A program made the translations under genes and the position numbers. A model generated the notes under the pieces. It saw only the letters and a program-made list of their open reading frames with translations. It was not told where the DNA came from and made no database searches. This document shows, one piece after another, positions 38,398-47,923 of a stretch of DNA of 64,000 nucleotides. Numbering within the stretch: position 1 is the first letter of the stretch; every line of letters begins with the position of its first letter. Source of the stretch: Bacillus sp. V2I10 (GTDB lineage Bacteria > Bacillota > Bacilli > Bacillales > Bacillaceae); contig NZ_JAUSYV010000001.1 of assembly GCF_030817055.1 (NCBI RefSeq), positions 334,001-398,000 of the forward strand. Direction: 5' to 3'.

Positions 38398-39014
38398 GAG
38401 AAATAACTGCTACCGGACTTAGCGTCGAAGAAGCAGTACAATCCGCTTTAACACAACTGAATGCAAGCGATAAAGAAGTTGAAATTACCGTTCTTGATGA
38501 AGGGAAAAAGGGATTTTTAGGACTGTTTGGGGCAAAACCTGCAAGGGTAAAAGCCGTAAAACTTCCAAATCCTGCTGAAGAAGCGCATCGTTTTCTGACA
38601 GAAGTGATCAGAAATATGAATGTGGAAGCAAAGGTTGAAATGATTCAGGAAGGCAAAAATGTCACGTTTCAAATTGAAGGAGAGAAGGTTGCGCTCTTAA
38701 TTGGAAAGCGCGGACAAACGCTTAATTCTCTGCAATATTTGACACAGCTCGCGGCAAATCGTCATTCTAATCACTACTTGCATATTACAGTAGATGCTGA
38801 AAACTACAGAACCCGCCGCAAAGAAACATTAATTCAGCTCGCTCAGAAGCTTGCACATCAGGCTGTTCGTACTAAAAGAGAGGTTCCTTTAGAACCCATG
38901 CCTTCATATGAACGAAAGATTATCCATGCTGCTCTAGTTAACCAGCAGCACAAGATTAAAACATACTCGGTTGGAGAAGAACCTAATCGTCATTTGGTGA
39001 TTGCTCCTAAATAA
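38394..39014 (+). CDS. jag: RNA-binding protein Jag (KhpB)
   Basis: 206 residues: N-terminal Jag domain (MREITATGLSVEEAVQSALTQL), KH domain with the loop LIGKRGQTLNSLQYL, and a C-terminal R3H domain. GTG start inside the spoIIIJ stop. Known partner of SpoIIIJ by gene order and an RNA-binding regulator of cell elongation in Firmicutes. Confidence 0.95.
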   Translation: MREITATGLSVEEAVQSALTQLNASDKEVEITVLDEGKKGFLGLFGAKPARVKAVKLPNPAEEAHRFLTEVIRNMNVEAKVEMIQEGKNVTFQIEGEKVALLIGKRGQTLNSLQYLTQLAANRHSNHYLHITVDAENYRTRRKETLIQLAQKLAHQAVRTKREVPLEPMPSYERKIIHAALVNQQHKIKTYSVGEEPNRHLVIAPK

Positions 39015-39022
39015 GAAAAGTA

Positions 39023-39116
39023 AAATCGCCTGTTTAGCGCAGGAAGACAGATAAGAATCCGACACTTTGACTTTTTTGGCGGATTTGTTCTGCCGAGGAA
39101 TTAGGCGATTAGCGGG
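39023..39116 (-). repeat. Dispersed palindromic repeat (copy 3 of 5)
   Basis: Outer arms aatcgcct at 39024-39031 and aggcgatt at 39103-39110. The reverse complement reads gcctaattcctcgg, like gcctaactcctcgg in the copy at 55260. An inner stem aatccg / cggatt is present. Lies directly after jag and before its terminator. Confidence 0.65.
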
Positions 39117-39148
39117 ACTTTGCCCGAACAATACTCATCTGACACACC

Positions 39149-39183
39149 AAAACCCTGCTGGTATTTAATCAGCGGGTTTTTTT
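39149..39183 (+). terminator. Terminator of the rnpA-spoIIIJ-jag unit
   Basis: AACCCTGCTG / CAGCGGGTT hairpin with seven T. Confidence 0.85.
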
Positions 39184-39243
39184 GTGCTTTCTTTTATGCT
39201 TAAGGGCTTAGAAACCTTCCATTTGGAAATATTGTTATTAACA

Positions 39244-39300
39244 TGTGGATAAGTTAAAATGATAATGAGAGAATTGTGCGGAATTTAAGTCTGTGGATAA
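39244..39300 (-). promoter_or_regulatory. Two perfect DnaA boxes between jag and mnmE
   Basis: tgtggataa at 39244-39252 and again at 39292-39300, same orientation. They lie outside the main origin, 115-170 bp before mnmE. From memory, B. subtilis has a DnaA-box cluster at this place. The rest of the 400-base gap holds only repeat copy 3 and the terminator. Confidence 0.8.
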
Positions 39301-39414
39301 TTCAATATATTTTTCTTTCCAATAAGAAATAACTATGATATCTTATAAATTTGACTGCGTATATAATGGGAAATTTCTATATAGATTTATTTTGAAAGAA
39401 GCGGGGTGAAACGT

Positions 39415-40800
39415 ATGGAATTCGATACAATTGCAGCAATATCCACACCAATGGGAGAGGGAGCAATTGCCATCGTCAGATTAAGCGGGGACGATGCGAT
39501 CAAGATTGCGGACAGATTGTATTCAGGTCCTTCAGGAAAACGATTGGCAGAGGTACCTTCACATACGATTCATTACGGGCATATTGCAGATCCTGATACT
39601 GGCCAAATTGTAGAAGAAGTCATGGTTTCGGTTTTGAAAGGCCCTAAGACATTTACGAGGGAAGATATAGTAGAAATAAACTGCCACGGCGGGATTGTAA
39701 CAGTTAACCGTGTCCTGCAGCTTGCATTAAACCACGGGGCGCGGCTTGCAGAACCTGGTGAATTTACGAAGAGAGCGTTTTTAAATGGACGAATTGATTT
39801 GTCGCAAGCTGAAGCGGTGATGGATTTAATAAGAGCAAAAACAGATCGTGCAATGAATGTCGCCCTTGGACAGATGGAAGGAAGATTATCAAAGCTCATT
39901 TTGCGTCTGCGCCAGGAAATTCTTGAGACACTTGCACATGTGGAAGTAAACATAGATTATCCTGAATATGATGATGTAGAAGAAATGACGCACAGCATGC
40001 TGATTGAAAAAGCAACGTTCGTCAAAAACGAGATTGAAAAGCTGCTGCAAACATCCCAGCAGGGCAAGATTTTAAGAGAGGGTCTTTCAACGGTCATCGT
40101 AGGCAGACCTAATGTAGGCAAATCGTCGCTTCTGAATAGTCTGATTCATGAAAATAAAGCGATTGTAACAGATATACCGGGAACGACAAGGGATGTCATT
40201 GAGGAATATGTAAACGTTCGGGGCGTGCCTCTTCGTTTAGTTGATACAGCTGGTATTAGGGAGACAGAGGACATTGTCGAGAGAATCGGTGTTGAGAAAT
40301 CTAGACAGGTATTGAAAAAGGCCGATCTTATCCTGCTTGTTTTAAACTACAGTGAAGCTCTTGCAAAAGAGGATGAGCAGCTGTTTGAAGCTGTAAGCGG
40401 AATGGACGTAATTGTTATCGTCAATAAAACAGACCTTCCTCAAAAAGTAGATTTGAAACGGGTAAGGGAGCTTGCTAAAGAATCTCCTGTAGTGACGACT
40501 TCTCTGCTTGAAGAACAGGGAATTGATCAGCTTGAAGAATCCATCAGCTCGCTGTTTTTCGAAGGCAGCGTTGGCGCTTCGGATTTAACCTATGTTTCAA
40601 ACACAAGGCACATTGCTTTGCTGTCACAGGCAAAACGTACCATTGAAGATGCACTTGAAGCGATTGAAGCGGGTGTGCCGATTGATCTTGTACAAATCGA
40701 TTTGACGCGTACGTGGGAGCTGCTCGGTGAAATCATTGGAGATGCTGTTCATGAAAGTCTGATTGATCAGCTGTTTGCTCAGTTCTGTTTAGGAAAATAA
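39415..40800 (+). CDS. mnmE: tRNA modification GTPase MnmE
   Basis: With MnmG adds cmnm5 groups to U34 of several tRNAs. 461 residues: tetrahydrofolate-binding N-domain, helical domain, inserted G domain (G1 GRPNVGKSS, G3 DTAG, G4 NKTD) and the C-terminal FCLGK with the conserved Cys. The ATG at 39415 after GGGGTGA is chosen; the in-frame GTG at 39406 is inside that ribosome site. Confidence 0.97.
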   Translation: MEFDTIAAISTPMGEGAIAIVRLSGDDAIKIADRLYSGPSGKRLAEVPSHTIHYGHIADPDTGQIVEEVMVSVLKGPKTFTREDIVEINCHGGIVTVNRVLQLALNHGARLAEPGEFTKRAFLNGRIDLSQAEAVMDLIRAKTDRAMNVALGQMEGRLSKLILRLRQEILETLAHVEVNIDYPEYDDVEEMTHSMLIEKATFVKNEIEKLLQTSQQGKILREGLSTVIVGRPNVGKSSLLNSLIHENKAIVTDIPGTTRDVIEEYVNVRGVPLRLVDTAGIRETEDIVERIGVEKSRQVLKKADLILLVLNYSEALAKEDEQLFEAVSGMDVIVIVNKTDLPQKVDLKRVRELAKESPVVTTSLLEEQGIDQLEESISSLFFEGSVGASDLTYVSNTRHIALLSQAKRTIEDALEAIEAGVPIDLVQIDLTRTWELLGEIIGDAVHESLIDQLFAQFCLGK

Positions 40801-40884
40801 GGGCTGTATATATAAAGAATCATGTACATTTTAACTTAGATTAAAAAATAGAAAAGTGCTTCATTCATAAAGGAGGTAAATACC

Positions 40885-42774
40885 ATGGGATATCATGCAG
40901 GTGATTATGATGTAGTTGTCGTCGGTGCAGGTCATGCAGGGGTTGAGGCCGCCCTCGCTTCTGCGAGAATGGGTGCAAAAACGCTTGCTTTGACGATCAA
41001 TCTTGATATGGTTGCTTTTATGCCTTGTAATCCATCAGTAGGTGGACCGGCAAAAGGAATCGTTGTGCGGGAAATCGATGCTTTGGGCGGAGAAATGGCT
41101 AAAAATATCGATAAAACACATATTCAAATGAGAATGCTGAATACAGGCAAAGGACCGGCTGTGCGTGCGCTGCGTGCTCAGGCGGATAAATTTACGTATC
41201 AGCATGAAATGAAAAAGACGATGGAAAATGAACGGAATCTTACAATGCTTCAAGGAATGGTAGACCGTCTTATTATTGAAGACGGAGAGTGCATGGGCGT
41301 TATTACTCAAACGGGTGCGGAATACCGTGCGAAAACAGTTGTTCTGACTACAGGTACATTTTTAAGAGGGAAAATTATTTTAGGTGAACTGCAATATTCA
41401 AGCGGACCTAATAACCAGCAGCCCTCTATAAAATTATCAGAGCATCTGCAGGAAATTGGACTTGACATGGTTCGTTTTAAAACGGGAACACCGCCGCGTG
41501 TAAACAGTCATTCGATTGATTACAGCAAAACAGAAATTCAGCCAGGTGACGACGTTCCCCGCGCTTTTTCCTATGAGACGACAAAATACATTACAGATCA
41601 GCTTCCATGCTGGCTGACTTACACAAGCGAAGAAACTCATAAAATTATCGACGATAATCTTCATCGTTCACCAATGTATTCGGGCATGATTAAAGGAACT
41701 GGACCGCGCTACTGTCCTTCAATCGAAGATAAGGTCGTCCGTTTTAATGATAAGCCGCGTCATCAGATTTTCCTTGAGCCAGAAGGCAGAAACACACAGG
41801 AAGTTTATGTGCAGGGATTATCAACAAGTCTTCCAGAGGATGTACAGCGAAGAATTCTAGCATCCATTCCCGGTCTTGAAAAAGTGGAAATGATGCGTGC
41901 AGGATATGCAATCGAATATGATGCCATCGTACCTACACAGCTATGGCCAACCCTTGAAACGAAAAAGGTTCCCGGCCTATTTACAGCCGGACAAATTAAT
42001 GGTACATCTGGCTATGAAGAAGCAGCTGGACAAGGCTTAATGGCCGGAATTAATGCTGCCAGCAAAGCCCTTGGCAAAGAAGAAGTCATCTTAAGCCGTT
42101 CTGATGCTTATATCGGAGTATTAATAGATGATCTAGTCACAAAAGGTACAAACGAGCCTTATCGTTTATTGACTTCCAGAGCGGAATATCGCCTGCTTCT
42201 TCGCCATGATAATGCAGACTTGCGTTTAACGGATATTGGACGTAAGATTGGACTTATAAAAGAAGAACGCTACAAGACTTTCTTGCTTAAAAAAGAAGCG
42301 ATTGAAGCAGAGAAAAAACGCTTGAATTCGGTTATAATCAAACCAAATGAGCAGACACAGGAATTAATCAGAAGAGCAGGCGGCAGTGAACTGAAGGACG
42401 GAATCCGTGCATCAGATCTTATGAAACGCCCTGAAATGAACTATGAGCATATTCATGCTCTTGCTCCTGCTGACGAAAATATTTCCGGAGAAATAGCCGA
42501 ACAGGTTGAAATTCAGATTAAATATGAAGGTTATATTGAAAAGTCGCTTCAGCAGGTTGAAAAGCTGAAGAAAATGGAAAACAAAAGAATTCCAGAAAAT
42601 ATTGATTACGATGCTATTTCAGGTATTGCTTCTGAAGCTCGCCAGAAACTGAAAGAGGTCAGACCGCTTTCAATGGCACAGGCATCCCGTATTTCAGGGG
42701 TTAACCCTGCAGATATTTCCATCCTTCTCGTCTATTTGGAGCAAGGAAAAATAGCTCGTGTTTCAGGCGAATAA
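40885..42774 (+). CDS. mnmG: tRNA uridine-5-carboxymethylaminomethyl modification enzyme MnmG (GidA)
   Basis: FAD-dependent partner of MnmE. 629 residues; dinucleotide fold VVVGAGHAGVEAA at the N-terminus, the MnmG block CNPSVGGPAKG, and catalytic Cys regions near RYCPSIEDK. The C-terminal helical part binds MnmE. ATG after AAGGAGGT. Between mnmE and rsmG, 84 and 24 bp apart. Confidence 0.97.
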   Translation: MGYHAGDYDVVVVGAGHAGVEAALASARMGAKTLALTINLDMVAFMPCNPSVGGPAKGIVVREIDALGGEMAKNIDKTHIQMRMLNTGKGPAVRALRAQADKFTYQHEMKKTMENERNLTMLQGMVDRLIIEDGECMGVITQTGAEYRAKTVVLTTGTFLRGKIILGELQYSSGPNNQQPSIKLSEHLQEIGLDMVRFKTGTPPRVNSHSIDYSKTEIQPGDDVPRAFSYETTKYITDQLPCWLTYTSEETHKIIDDNLHRSPMYSGMIKGTGPRYCPSIEDKVVRFNDKPRHQIFLEPEGRNTQEVYVQGLSTSLPEDVQRRILASIPGLEKVEMMRAGYAIEYDAIVPTQLWPTLETKKVPGLFTAGQINGTSGYEEAAGQGLMAGINAASKALGKEEVILSRSDAYIGVLIDDLVTKGTNEPYRLLTSRAEYRLLLRHDNADLRLTDIGRKIGLIKEERYKTFLLKKEAIEAEKKRLNSVIIKPNEQTQELIRRAGGSELKDGIRASDLMKRPEMNYEHIHALAPADENISGEIAEQVEIQIKYEGYIEKSLQQVEKLKKMENKRIPENIDYDAISGIASEARQKLKEVRPLSMAQASRISGVNPADISILLVYLEQGKIARVSGE

Positions 42775-42798
42775 AAGCAGATCAGAAAGGTTTTGAGT

Positions 42799-43515
42799 AT
42801 GGACATTTCTTTATTTAAATCCAGTCTTGAGGAAAAGGGAATCTCTCTTTCGTCAGAACAGCTGGAGCAATTTGAGACTTACTACGAATTGCTTGTAGAG
42901 TGGAATGAAAAAATGAATTTAACTTCGATTACAGATAAAAAAGAAGTTTATCTTAAGCATTTTTATGATTCTATTTCTGCTGCTTTCTATTTTGATTTTA
43001 CAAAACCGTTATCTATTTGTGACGTAGGCGCAGGTGCAGGGTTTCCAAGTCTGCCGATTAAAATCTGCTTTCCGCATCTGAAAATTGCAATTGTGGATTC
43101 TCTTCAAAAGAGAATTACATTTTTAGATCATCTGACGAAATCACTAAACCTTTCAGGCGTATCTCTTTACCATGACAGAGCAGAAACGTTTGGAAAAAAC
43201 AAAGCATTCAGAGAAACGTATGACGTTGTGACGGCAAGGGCCGTAGCGCGTCTATCTGTTTTGAGCGAGCTTTGCCTGCCCCTTGCTAAAACAGGCGGTC
43301 ACTTCGTAGCAATGAAAGCCGCATCAGCTGAGGAAGAAATAATCAAAGCTGAAAAAGCAATCAGTACGCTTGGAGGCAAGGTGAAGGAAAAGTATGCCTT
43401 TGAGCTGCCGCTTGAGAAAAGTGAGCGCTCAATCATTATTATTCATAAACAAAAATCAACACCTGCTAAATATCCCCGCAAACCGGGTACGCCTAACAAA
43501 CTTCCATTAGAATAG
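42799..43515 (+). CDS. rsmG: 16S rRNA m7G527 methyltransferase RsmG (GidB)
   Basis: 238 residues. SAM-binding motif DVGAGAGFPSLPIKI, followed by IVDSLQKRITFLDHL. C-terminus KYPRKPGTPNKLPLE is the family end. ATG at 42799, 8 nt after AAAGG; a TTG at 42793 is in frame but closer. Methylates G527 in the 530 loop; loss gives low-level streptomycin resistance in other bacteria. Confidence 0.96.
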   Translation: MDISLFKSSLEEKGISLSSEQLEQFETYYELLVEWNEKMNLTSITDKKEVYLKHFYDSISAAFYFDFTKPLSICDVGAGAGFPSLPIKICFPHLKIAIVDSLQKRITFLDHLTKSLNLSGVSLYHDRAETFGKNKAFRETYDVVTARAVARLSVLSELCLPLAKTGGHFVAMKAASAEEEIIKAEKAISTLGGKVKEKYAFELPLEKSERSIIIIHKQKSTPAKYPRKPGTPNKLPLE

Positions 43516-43611
43516 AAAAACATTCAGGTGAAAAGTTCGCTTAGCATGCAGGAATATAGAGAATTGAAAGAGAATTAATATGATGGCAGTTTCTAAAGGT
43601 GGTGTAGGCTC

Positions 43612-44478
43612 ATGAAGCATCCATTCTCTCGTTTTTTCGGTTTGGGAGAAAAAGAAGATACAGCAGAAAAAACAGCAGTAATTGAAACAGAAGAGATTGA
43701 TGATTCAGTATTTGATGAGGTAAAGAAGATTTCCGTGCAGGAAATCGTGCCTAATCGTTTTCAGCCCCGTACGGTTTTCGCGGATGAAAAAATTGAAGAA
43801 TTATCGCTTACGATACGTACGCACGGGATTATTCAGCCGATTGTTGTACGTCAGGTTGATGGAAGATATGAAATTATTGCCGGGGAAAGACGGTATAGAG
43901 CGGTCCAAAAACTAGGATGGGAAACAATCCCAGCAATTGTGAAGGATTTCAACGACACAGAAACAGCTTCTGTTGCTTTAATTGAGAACCTTCAGCGCGA
44001 GGAACTTTCAGCGATTGAAGAAGCTGTTGCATATGCAAAGCTGCTGGAGCTTCACGATTTGACCCAAGAGGCCCTTGCCCAGCGTCTCGGCAAAGGACAG
44101 TCCACAATTGCCAATAAGCTTAGGCTTTTAAAGCTGCCTCAGGAAGTTCAGGATGCATTGCTCCAAAAGAAAATAACAGAGAGACATGCAAGAGCACTCA
44201 TTCCTTTAAAAAAACCAGATCCGCAAATTACACTGCTCTCTGAAATCATTGAAAAGCAGTTAAATGTCAAACAAACAGAAGACCGCGTTGTCAAAATGCT
44301 TGAGAAAACCAGCCCAAAAGCAAAACCAAAACGTAAAGCATTCAGCCGGGATACCCGTATTGCGATGAATACCATCCGTCAATCGTTGACAATGGTAGCG
44401 GACACTGGCGTAAAAATAAATGCTGAAGAAGAAGAATTTGAAGAATACATTCAATTCACTATAAAAATTCCAAAGTAG
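43612..44478 (+). CDS. noc: Nucleoid occlusion protein Noc
   Basis: ParB-family CTPase that stops Z-ring assembly over DNA. 288 residues: the N-terminal MKHPFSRFFGLGEKED is the amphipathic membrane-binding helix; the CTP-box GERRYRAVQ lies near residue 92; the helix-turn-helix EALAQRLGKGQSTIANKL is near residue 145. About 40% like the neighbouring Spo0J by eye. The membrane helix and its place before soj separate it from Spo0J. Confidence 0.95.
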   Translation: MKHPFSRFFGLGEKEDTAEKTAVIETEEIDDSVFDEVKKISVQEIVPNRFQPRTVFADEKIEELSLTIRTHGIIQPIVVRQVDGRYEIIAGERRYRAVQKLGWETIPAIVKDFNDTETASVALIENLQREELSAIEEAVAYAKLLELHDLTQEALAQRLGKGQSTIANKLRLLKLPQEVQDALLQKKITERHARALIPLKKPDPQITLLSEIIEKQLNVKQTEDRVVKMLEKTSPKAKPKRKAFSRDTRIAMNTIRQSLTMVADTGVKINAEEEEFEEYIQFTIKIPK

Positions 44479-44479
44479 C

Positions 44480-44512
44480 TCTCTGCAAATTCAGCAGAGG
44501 GCTTTTTCTTTT
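44480..44512 (+). terminator. Terminator of noc
   Basis: CTCTGC / GCAGAG hairpin followed by CTTTTTCTTTTT. Confidence 0.8.
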
Positions 44513-44648
44513 TGAAGTTTCATAGATTTCGAGATTTCCGGTCAAGGTGCATTTTTACAAATTGCAAAAAAGTTCAAACCATTGGGAAAGTTTCATGATA
44601 AAATAGAGAGCATGATAGAGTTCATGTTTAGTGAAAGCAGGTGACATT

Positions 44649-45410
44649 GTGGGGAAAATTATTGCCATTGCGAACCAGAAAGGCGGAGTCGGCAAAACGA
44701 CAACTTCCGTTAATCTTGGTGCGTGCTTAGCATATATAGGAAAACGAGTTCTTCTCGTCGATGTTGACCCACAAGGAAATGCGACAAGTGGTATAGGAAT
44801 AGAAAAAGCCGATGTTGAACATTGTGTTTATGATATTTTAGTTGATGATGTTGATGTAACAGAAGTCATTAAGCCAACTGCTGTCGAAAATTTGGATGCA
44901 ATTCCGGCCACTATCCAGCTGGCAGGTGCCGAAATTGAACTTGTGCCAACCATTTCTAGAGAAGTCCGTCTGAAACGTGCGCTTGAAAAAGTAAAACATA
45001 ATTATGACTATATGATTATTGACTGTCCTCCCTCTTTAGGATTGCTGACAATCAATGCTTTAACAGCTTCAGATGCCGTGCTTATTCCAGTTCAATGCGA
45101 GTATTATGCACTTGAAGGATTGAGTCAGCTGCTGAATACTGTGCGATTAGTTCAAAAACATTTAAATACCGATTTAATGATAGAAGGCGTTCTTTTAACA
45201 ATGCTTGATGCACGAACCAATTTAGGAATTCAGGTTATTGAAGAAGTCAAAAAATATTTTCGCGACAAAGTATATAAAACAATTATCCCCAGAAACGTCC
45301 GTTTAAGCGAAGCACCAAGTCATGGACAGCCGATTATTATTTATGACCCGCGCTCAAGGGGCGCTGACGTATACTTAGAATTGGCAAAGGAAGTGGTTGT
45401 AAATGGCTAA
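44649..45410 (+). CDS. soj: Chromosome partitioning ATPase Soj (ParA)
   Basis: 253 residues from GTG 44649, preceded by AGGTGAC; the B. subtilis length. Deviant Walker A KGGVGKTTT at the N-terminus, DVDPQGNAT and DCPPSLG motifs. ATP-dependent dimer that binds DNA, interacts with Spo0J and modulates DnaA. Overlaps spo0J by 8 bp. Confidence 0.97.
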   Translation: MGKIIAIANQKGGVGKTTTSVNLGACLAYIGKRVLLVDVDPQGNATSGIGIEKADVEHCVYDILVDDVDVTEVIKPTAVENLDAIPATIQLAGAEIELVPTISREVRLKRALEKVKHNYDYMIIDCPPSLGLLTINALTASDAVLIPVQCEYYALEGLSQLLNTVRLVQKHLNTDLMIEGVLLTMLDARTNLGIQVIEEVKKYFRDKVYKTIIPRNVRLSEAPSHGQPIIIYDPRSRGADVYLELAKEVVVNG

Positions 45411-46257
45411 AGGGTTAGGTAAAGGAATCAATGCTTTGTTTACGAATATGGAAGTAAGCAATGACGAAACACTGCAGGAAATTAAAATTAAAGATCTGCG
45501 TCCAAATCCCTATCAGCCCCGCAAAACATTTTTGCCAGGAGCGATTGAAGAACTGAAAGAGTCCATCCTTCAGCATGGTATCCTTCAGCCAATCATTGTG
45601 CGTAAGAGTATTAAAGGCTATGAGATTGTCGTAGGTGAGCGCCGTTTCCGTGCAGCGAAAGCAGCGGGCCTTCATGTTGTGCCAGCTGTCATCAGAGAGC
45701 TAACAGAGCAGCAGATGATGGAGCTTGCGCTTCTTGAAAATCTGCAGCGCGAAGACTTATCTCCAATCGAAGAAGCGGGAGCTTACCAGGCTTTGCTTGA
45801 TCACTTGCATATTACACAAGAAGAGCTTGCAAGACGTCTAGGGAAAAGCAGACCGCATATAGCGAATCATCTAAGATTATTGTCTCTTCCTGAAACCATT
45901 CAAACTCTTATTTCTGAAGGAAAGATTTCAATGGGTCATGGCAGAACACTGCTCGGGCTGAAGAAAAAAGACAAGCTAAAAGCCTTAGCGGACAAAATCA
46001 TGAAAGAACAGCTTAATGTCCGCCAAGTTGAGCTTCTTGTTCAGCAGCTAAACGAAAATGTTCCACGTGAAACGAAAAAGAATGCTGGCAGTCAGGACAT
46101 TTTCATTAAAGAAAGAGAATCCTACTTGCGTGAGTATTTTGGCACTTCTGTTACGATTAAGCAACAGAAGAAAAAAGGAAAAATTGAAATTGAATTTTTT
46201 TCAAAAGAGGATCTGGAAAGAATTTTAGAGTTGCTTGAAGCTGAGCAATCATCTTAA
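45403..46257 (+). CDS. spo0J: Chromosome partitioning protein Spo0J (ParB)
   Basis: CTP-dependent DNA clamp that loads at parS, organises the origin and recruits SMC. 284 residues; CTP-box GERRFRAAKAAG near residue 77, helix-turn-helix EELARRLGKSRPHIANHL near residue 146, and a C-terminal dimer domain. A parS site lies inside the gene at 46059-46074. The N-terminus MAKGLGKGINALF carries the Soj-contacting basic segment. Confidence 0.97.
   Translation: MAKGLGKGINALFTNMEVSNDETLQEIKIKDLRPNPYQPRKTFLPGAIEELKESILQHGILQPIIVRKSIKGYEIVVGERRFRAAKAAGLHVVPAVIRELTEQQMMELALLENLQREDLSPIEEAGAYQALLDHLHITQEELARRLGKSRPHIANHLRLLSLPETIQTLISEGKISMGHGRTLLGLKKKDKLKALADKIMKEQLNVRQVELLVQQLNENVPRETKKNAGSQDIFIKERESYLREYFGTSVTIKQQKKKGKIEIEFFSKEDLERILELLEAEQSS
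46059..46074 (+). promoter_or_regulatory. parS: parS site inside spo0J
   Basis: tgttccacgtgaaacg, 15 of 16 positions as the consensus TGTTNCACGTGAAACA; B. subtilis also has a parS within spo0J. Confidence 0.9.
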
Positions 46258-46258
46258 G

Positions 46259-46291
46259 CGGCCATCTTGCAGCATAGATGGCTTCTTTTTA
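46259..46291 (+). terminator. Terminator of soj-spo0J
   Basis: GCCATC / GATGGC hairpin, then CTTCTTTTT. Confidence 0.7.
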
Positions 46292-46302
46292 TGTTTTGAA
46301 AA

Positions 46303-46400
46303 AAGCAGCTTCAGCACCTAACATCTCGGTCAGAAAGGATCCGCCATTTTCTGGCGGATCTCTGTCTGCCTGCCGAAGTTGACCAAGGGGCTTGCGCCTT
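46303..46400 (+). repeat. Dispersed palindromic repeat (copy 4 of 5) with nested hairpin
   Basis: cagcacctaacatctcggtcagaa ... ctgcctgccgaagttgacc follows the order of the copy at 55260. In its centre is an added perfect 9-bp hairpin gatccgcca / tggcggatc (46338-46360). It ends 22 bp before the next gene. Confidence 0.65.
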
Positions 46401-46422
46401 ATAAATAGAGAGAGGGATTAAA

Positions 46423-47124
46423 GTGGTATTATTAGGAAGTTTAGTAAATGCAGCTGGAATTATCATAGGTTCCCTATTAGGTTTATTGCTTCGCAGAATA
46501 CCAGAATCTATGAAACAGACGGTTATGACTGGCATAGGTCTTTTTGTCATGATATTAGGCCTTGATATGGCACTGGAAAGTGAACAGCTGTTTATCGTGA
46601 TTATCAGTCTTGTTTTTGGGGCGGTCATTGGAGAAGCCATTGATATTGAAAAGATGCTGCATCAGGTGGGACACTGGCTTGAGAAAAAACTGAGCAGAAA
46701 TCAAACCGGGGATTTTGCACAAGGCTTTGTATCCGCTACCCTTATTTTTGTCATTGGTGCAATGGCAATTTTGGGATCACTTGATAGCGGATTGAGACAG
46801 GATCATGATATTTTGTACACAAAGTCGATGATTGATGGCTTTACGAGCATGGTTCTTTCAAGTACGCTTGGCATCGGTGTTCTTCTTTCAGCGGTTCCTG
46901 TTTTCATATATGAAGGAGGCATCGCTTTATTTGCGAATGTGATTCATCAGTATGTACCGGAATCTTTACTTGAGGATTTGATCTCAGAGATTACGGCTGT
47001 TGGCGGGATACTGATCTTTGCCATTGGAATCAATATGCTTGCTATAAAAGCCATTCGTGTAGCAAACCTGCTCCCAAGCCTGGCAGTTGTTGCAGTCATT
47101 ATTGTTTTAATGAAATTTGTTTAA
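46423..47124 (+). CDS. DUF554 family membrane protein
   Basis: 233 residues with six or seven membrane segments (for example GSLVNAAGIIIGSLLGLLL, LFIVIISLVFGAVIGEAI, AVVAVIIVLMKFV). Glycine-rich first helix and the block FVIGAMAILGSLDSGL are typical of YqgA/YdfK-type DUF554 proteins, whose transport role is unknown. GTG start after AGAGGG. Its last 4 bp overlap the convergent yyaC. Confidence 0.85.
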   Translation: MVLLGSLVNAAGIIIGSLLGLLLRRIPESMKQTVMTGIGLFVMILGLDMALESEQLFIVIISLVFGAVIGEAIDIEKMLHQVGHWLEKKLSRNQTGDFAQGFVSATLIFVIGAMAILGSLDSGLRQDHDILYTKSMIDGFTSMVLSSTLGIGVLLSAVPVFIYEGGIALFANVIHQYVPESLLEDLISEITAVGGILIFAIGINMLAIKAIRVANLLPSLAVVAVIIVLMKFV

Positions 47125-47747
47125 TTGAAGTTTGCATCCTTAGCATGATCAAGCCAGGAGGTCTTCGTCTTTAAAGGGATTTTATTAAGTTCTATCTGCT
47201 GATCAGCCAGAATGATGCTTTCTGCAATAATAGAAGCCATTGTCATAACGAGATGCAGTCTTGTATTTTGCAATACAAAGAATTCCATAAACCCGCTGAC
47301 GTTGACAATTCCATTAATGTGAATGTCTCCTACCTCGGGAAGCACCTTGTTTACACCTGCACCAGGCTTGATTGGACCTGATCCAACCTGAAATGTCCCC
47401 ACACTTTTCAGTCTTCCCAAGCAGGCATCAATCGCAAGGATAAAAGGGTTATCGAACGTTCGTTCTATTTCTTGAATGGTTTCTTCAAGGTTGACTGCAT
47501 GAACAGGATGCTTAAGTGTTCCGTAAACATGGAAATGCTTGAGATCAGCATCGATAAGCTTAGTGCCTACTAAAGGGCCTAAACAGTCACCGGTTGAGCG
47601 GTCTGTTCCAATACATAGGACAACGATGGGTTTCCGTACAGAAAGAAGGAGTTTTATTTCTGATGATAAATGTTCAGCCGCATGGTCATCTTCATAATAA
47701 ATTCGGTCTCGCTGCGGTTTTAAAAAGCCAGATTTAAAATTCATCAT
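47121..47747 (-). CDS. yyaC: Spore protease-like protein YyaC
   Basis: 208-residue DUF1256 protein with the GPR-like fold: IVVLCIGTDRSTGDCLGPLVG and DACLGRLKSVGTFQVG are the conserved blocks. Made during sporulation in Bacillus; exact role unknown. It is the only gene of the right arm that opposes replication. ATG at 47747 (a second ATG follows) after AAGGAGTG. I could not assign its sporulation promoter with confidence. Confidence 0.92.
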   Translation of the reverse strand: MMNFKSGFLKPQRDRIYYEDDHAAEHLSSEIKLLLSVRKPIVVLCIGTDRSTGDCLGPLVGTKLIDADLKHFHVYGTLKHPVHAVNLEETIQEIERTFDNPFILAIDACLGRLKSVGTFQVGSGPIKPGAGVNKVLPEVGDIHINGIVNVSGFMEFFVLQNTRLHLVMTMASIIAESIILADQQIELNKIPLKTKTSWLDHAKDANFN

Positions 47748-47923
47748 TTCACTCCTTCAATATAGTAGTAACAGTATACGGAAGAATATAGAAATCTATA
47801 CATATTTAAGAGATAATAAGAGTTTTTGCTAAGCACTGTAAATTGCTTAGAAAAGTTGTTAAAATAAAACCTATCTTTATGAATGCAGCGTGTAATTCTT
47901 TCTAAAGGAAAGGTTGATCTGAT

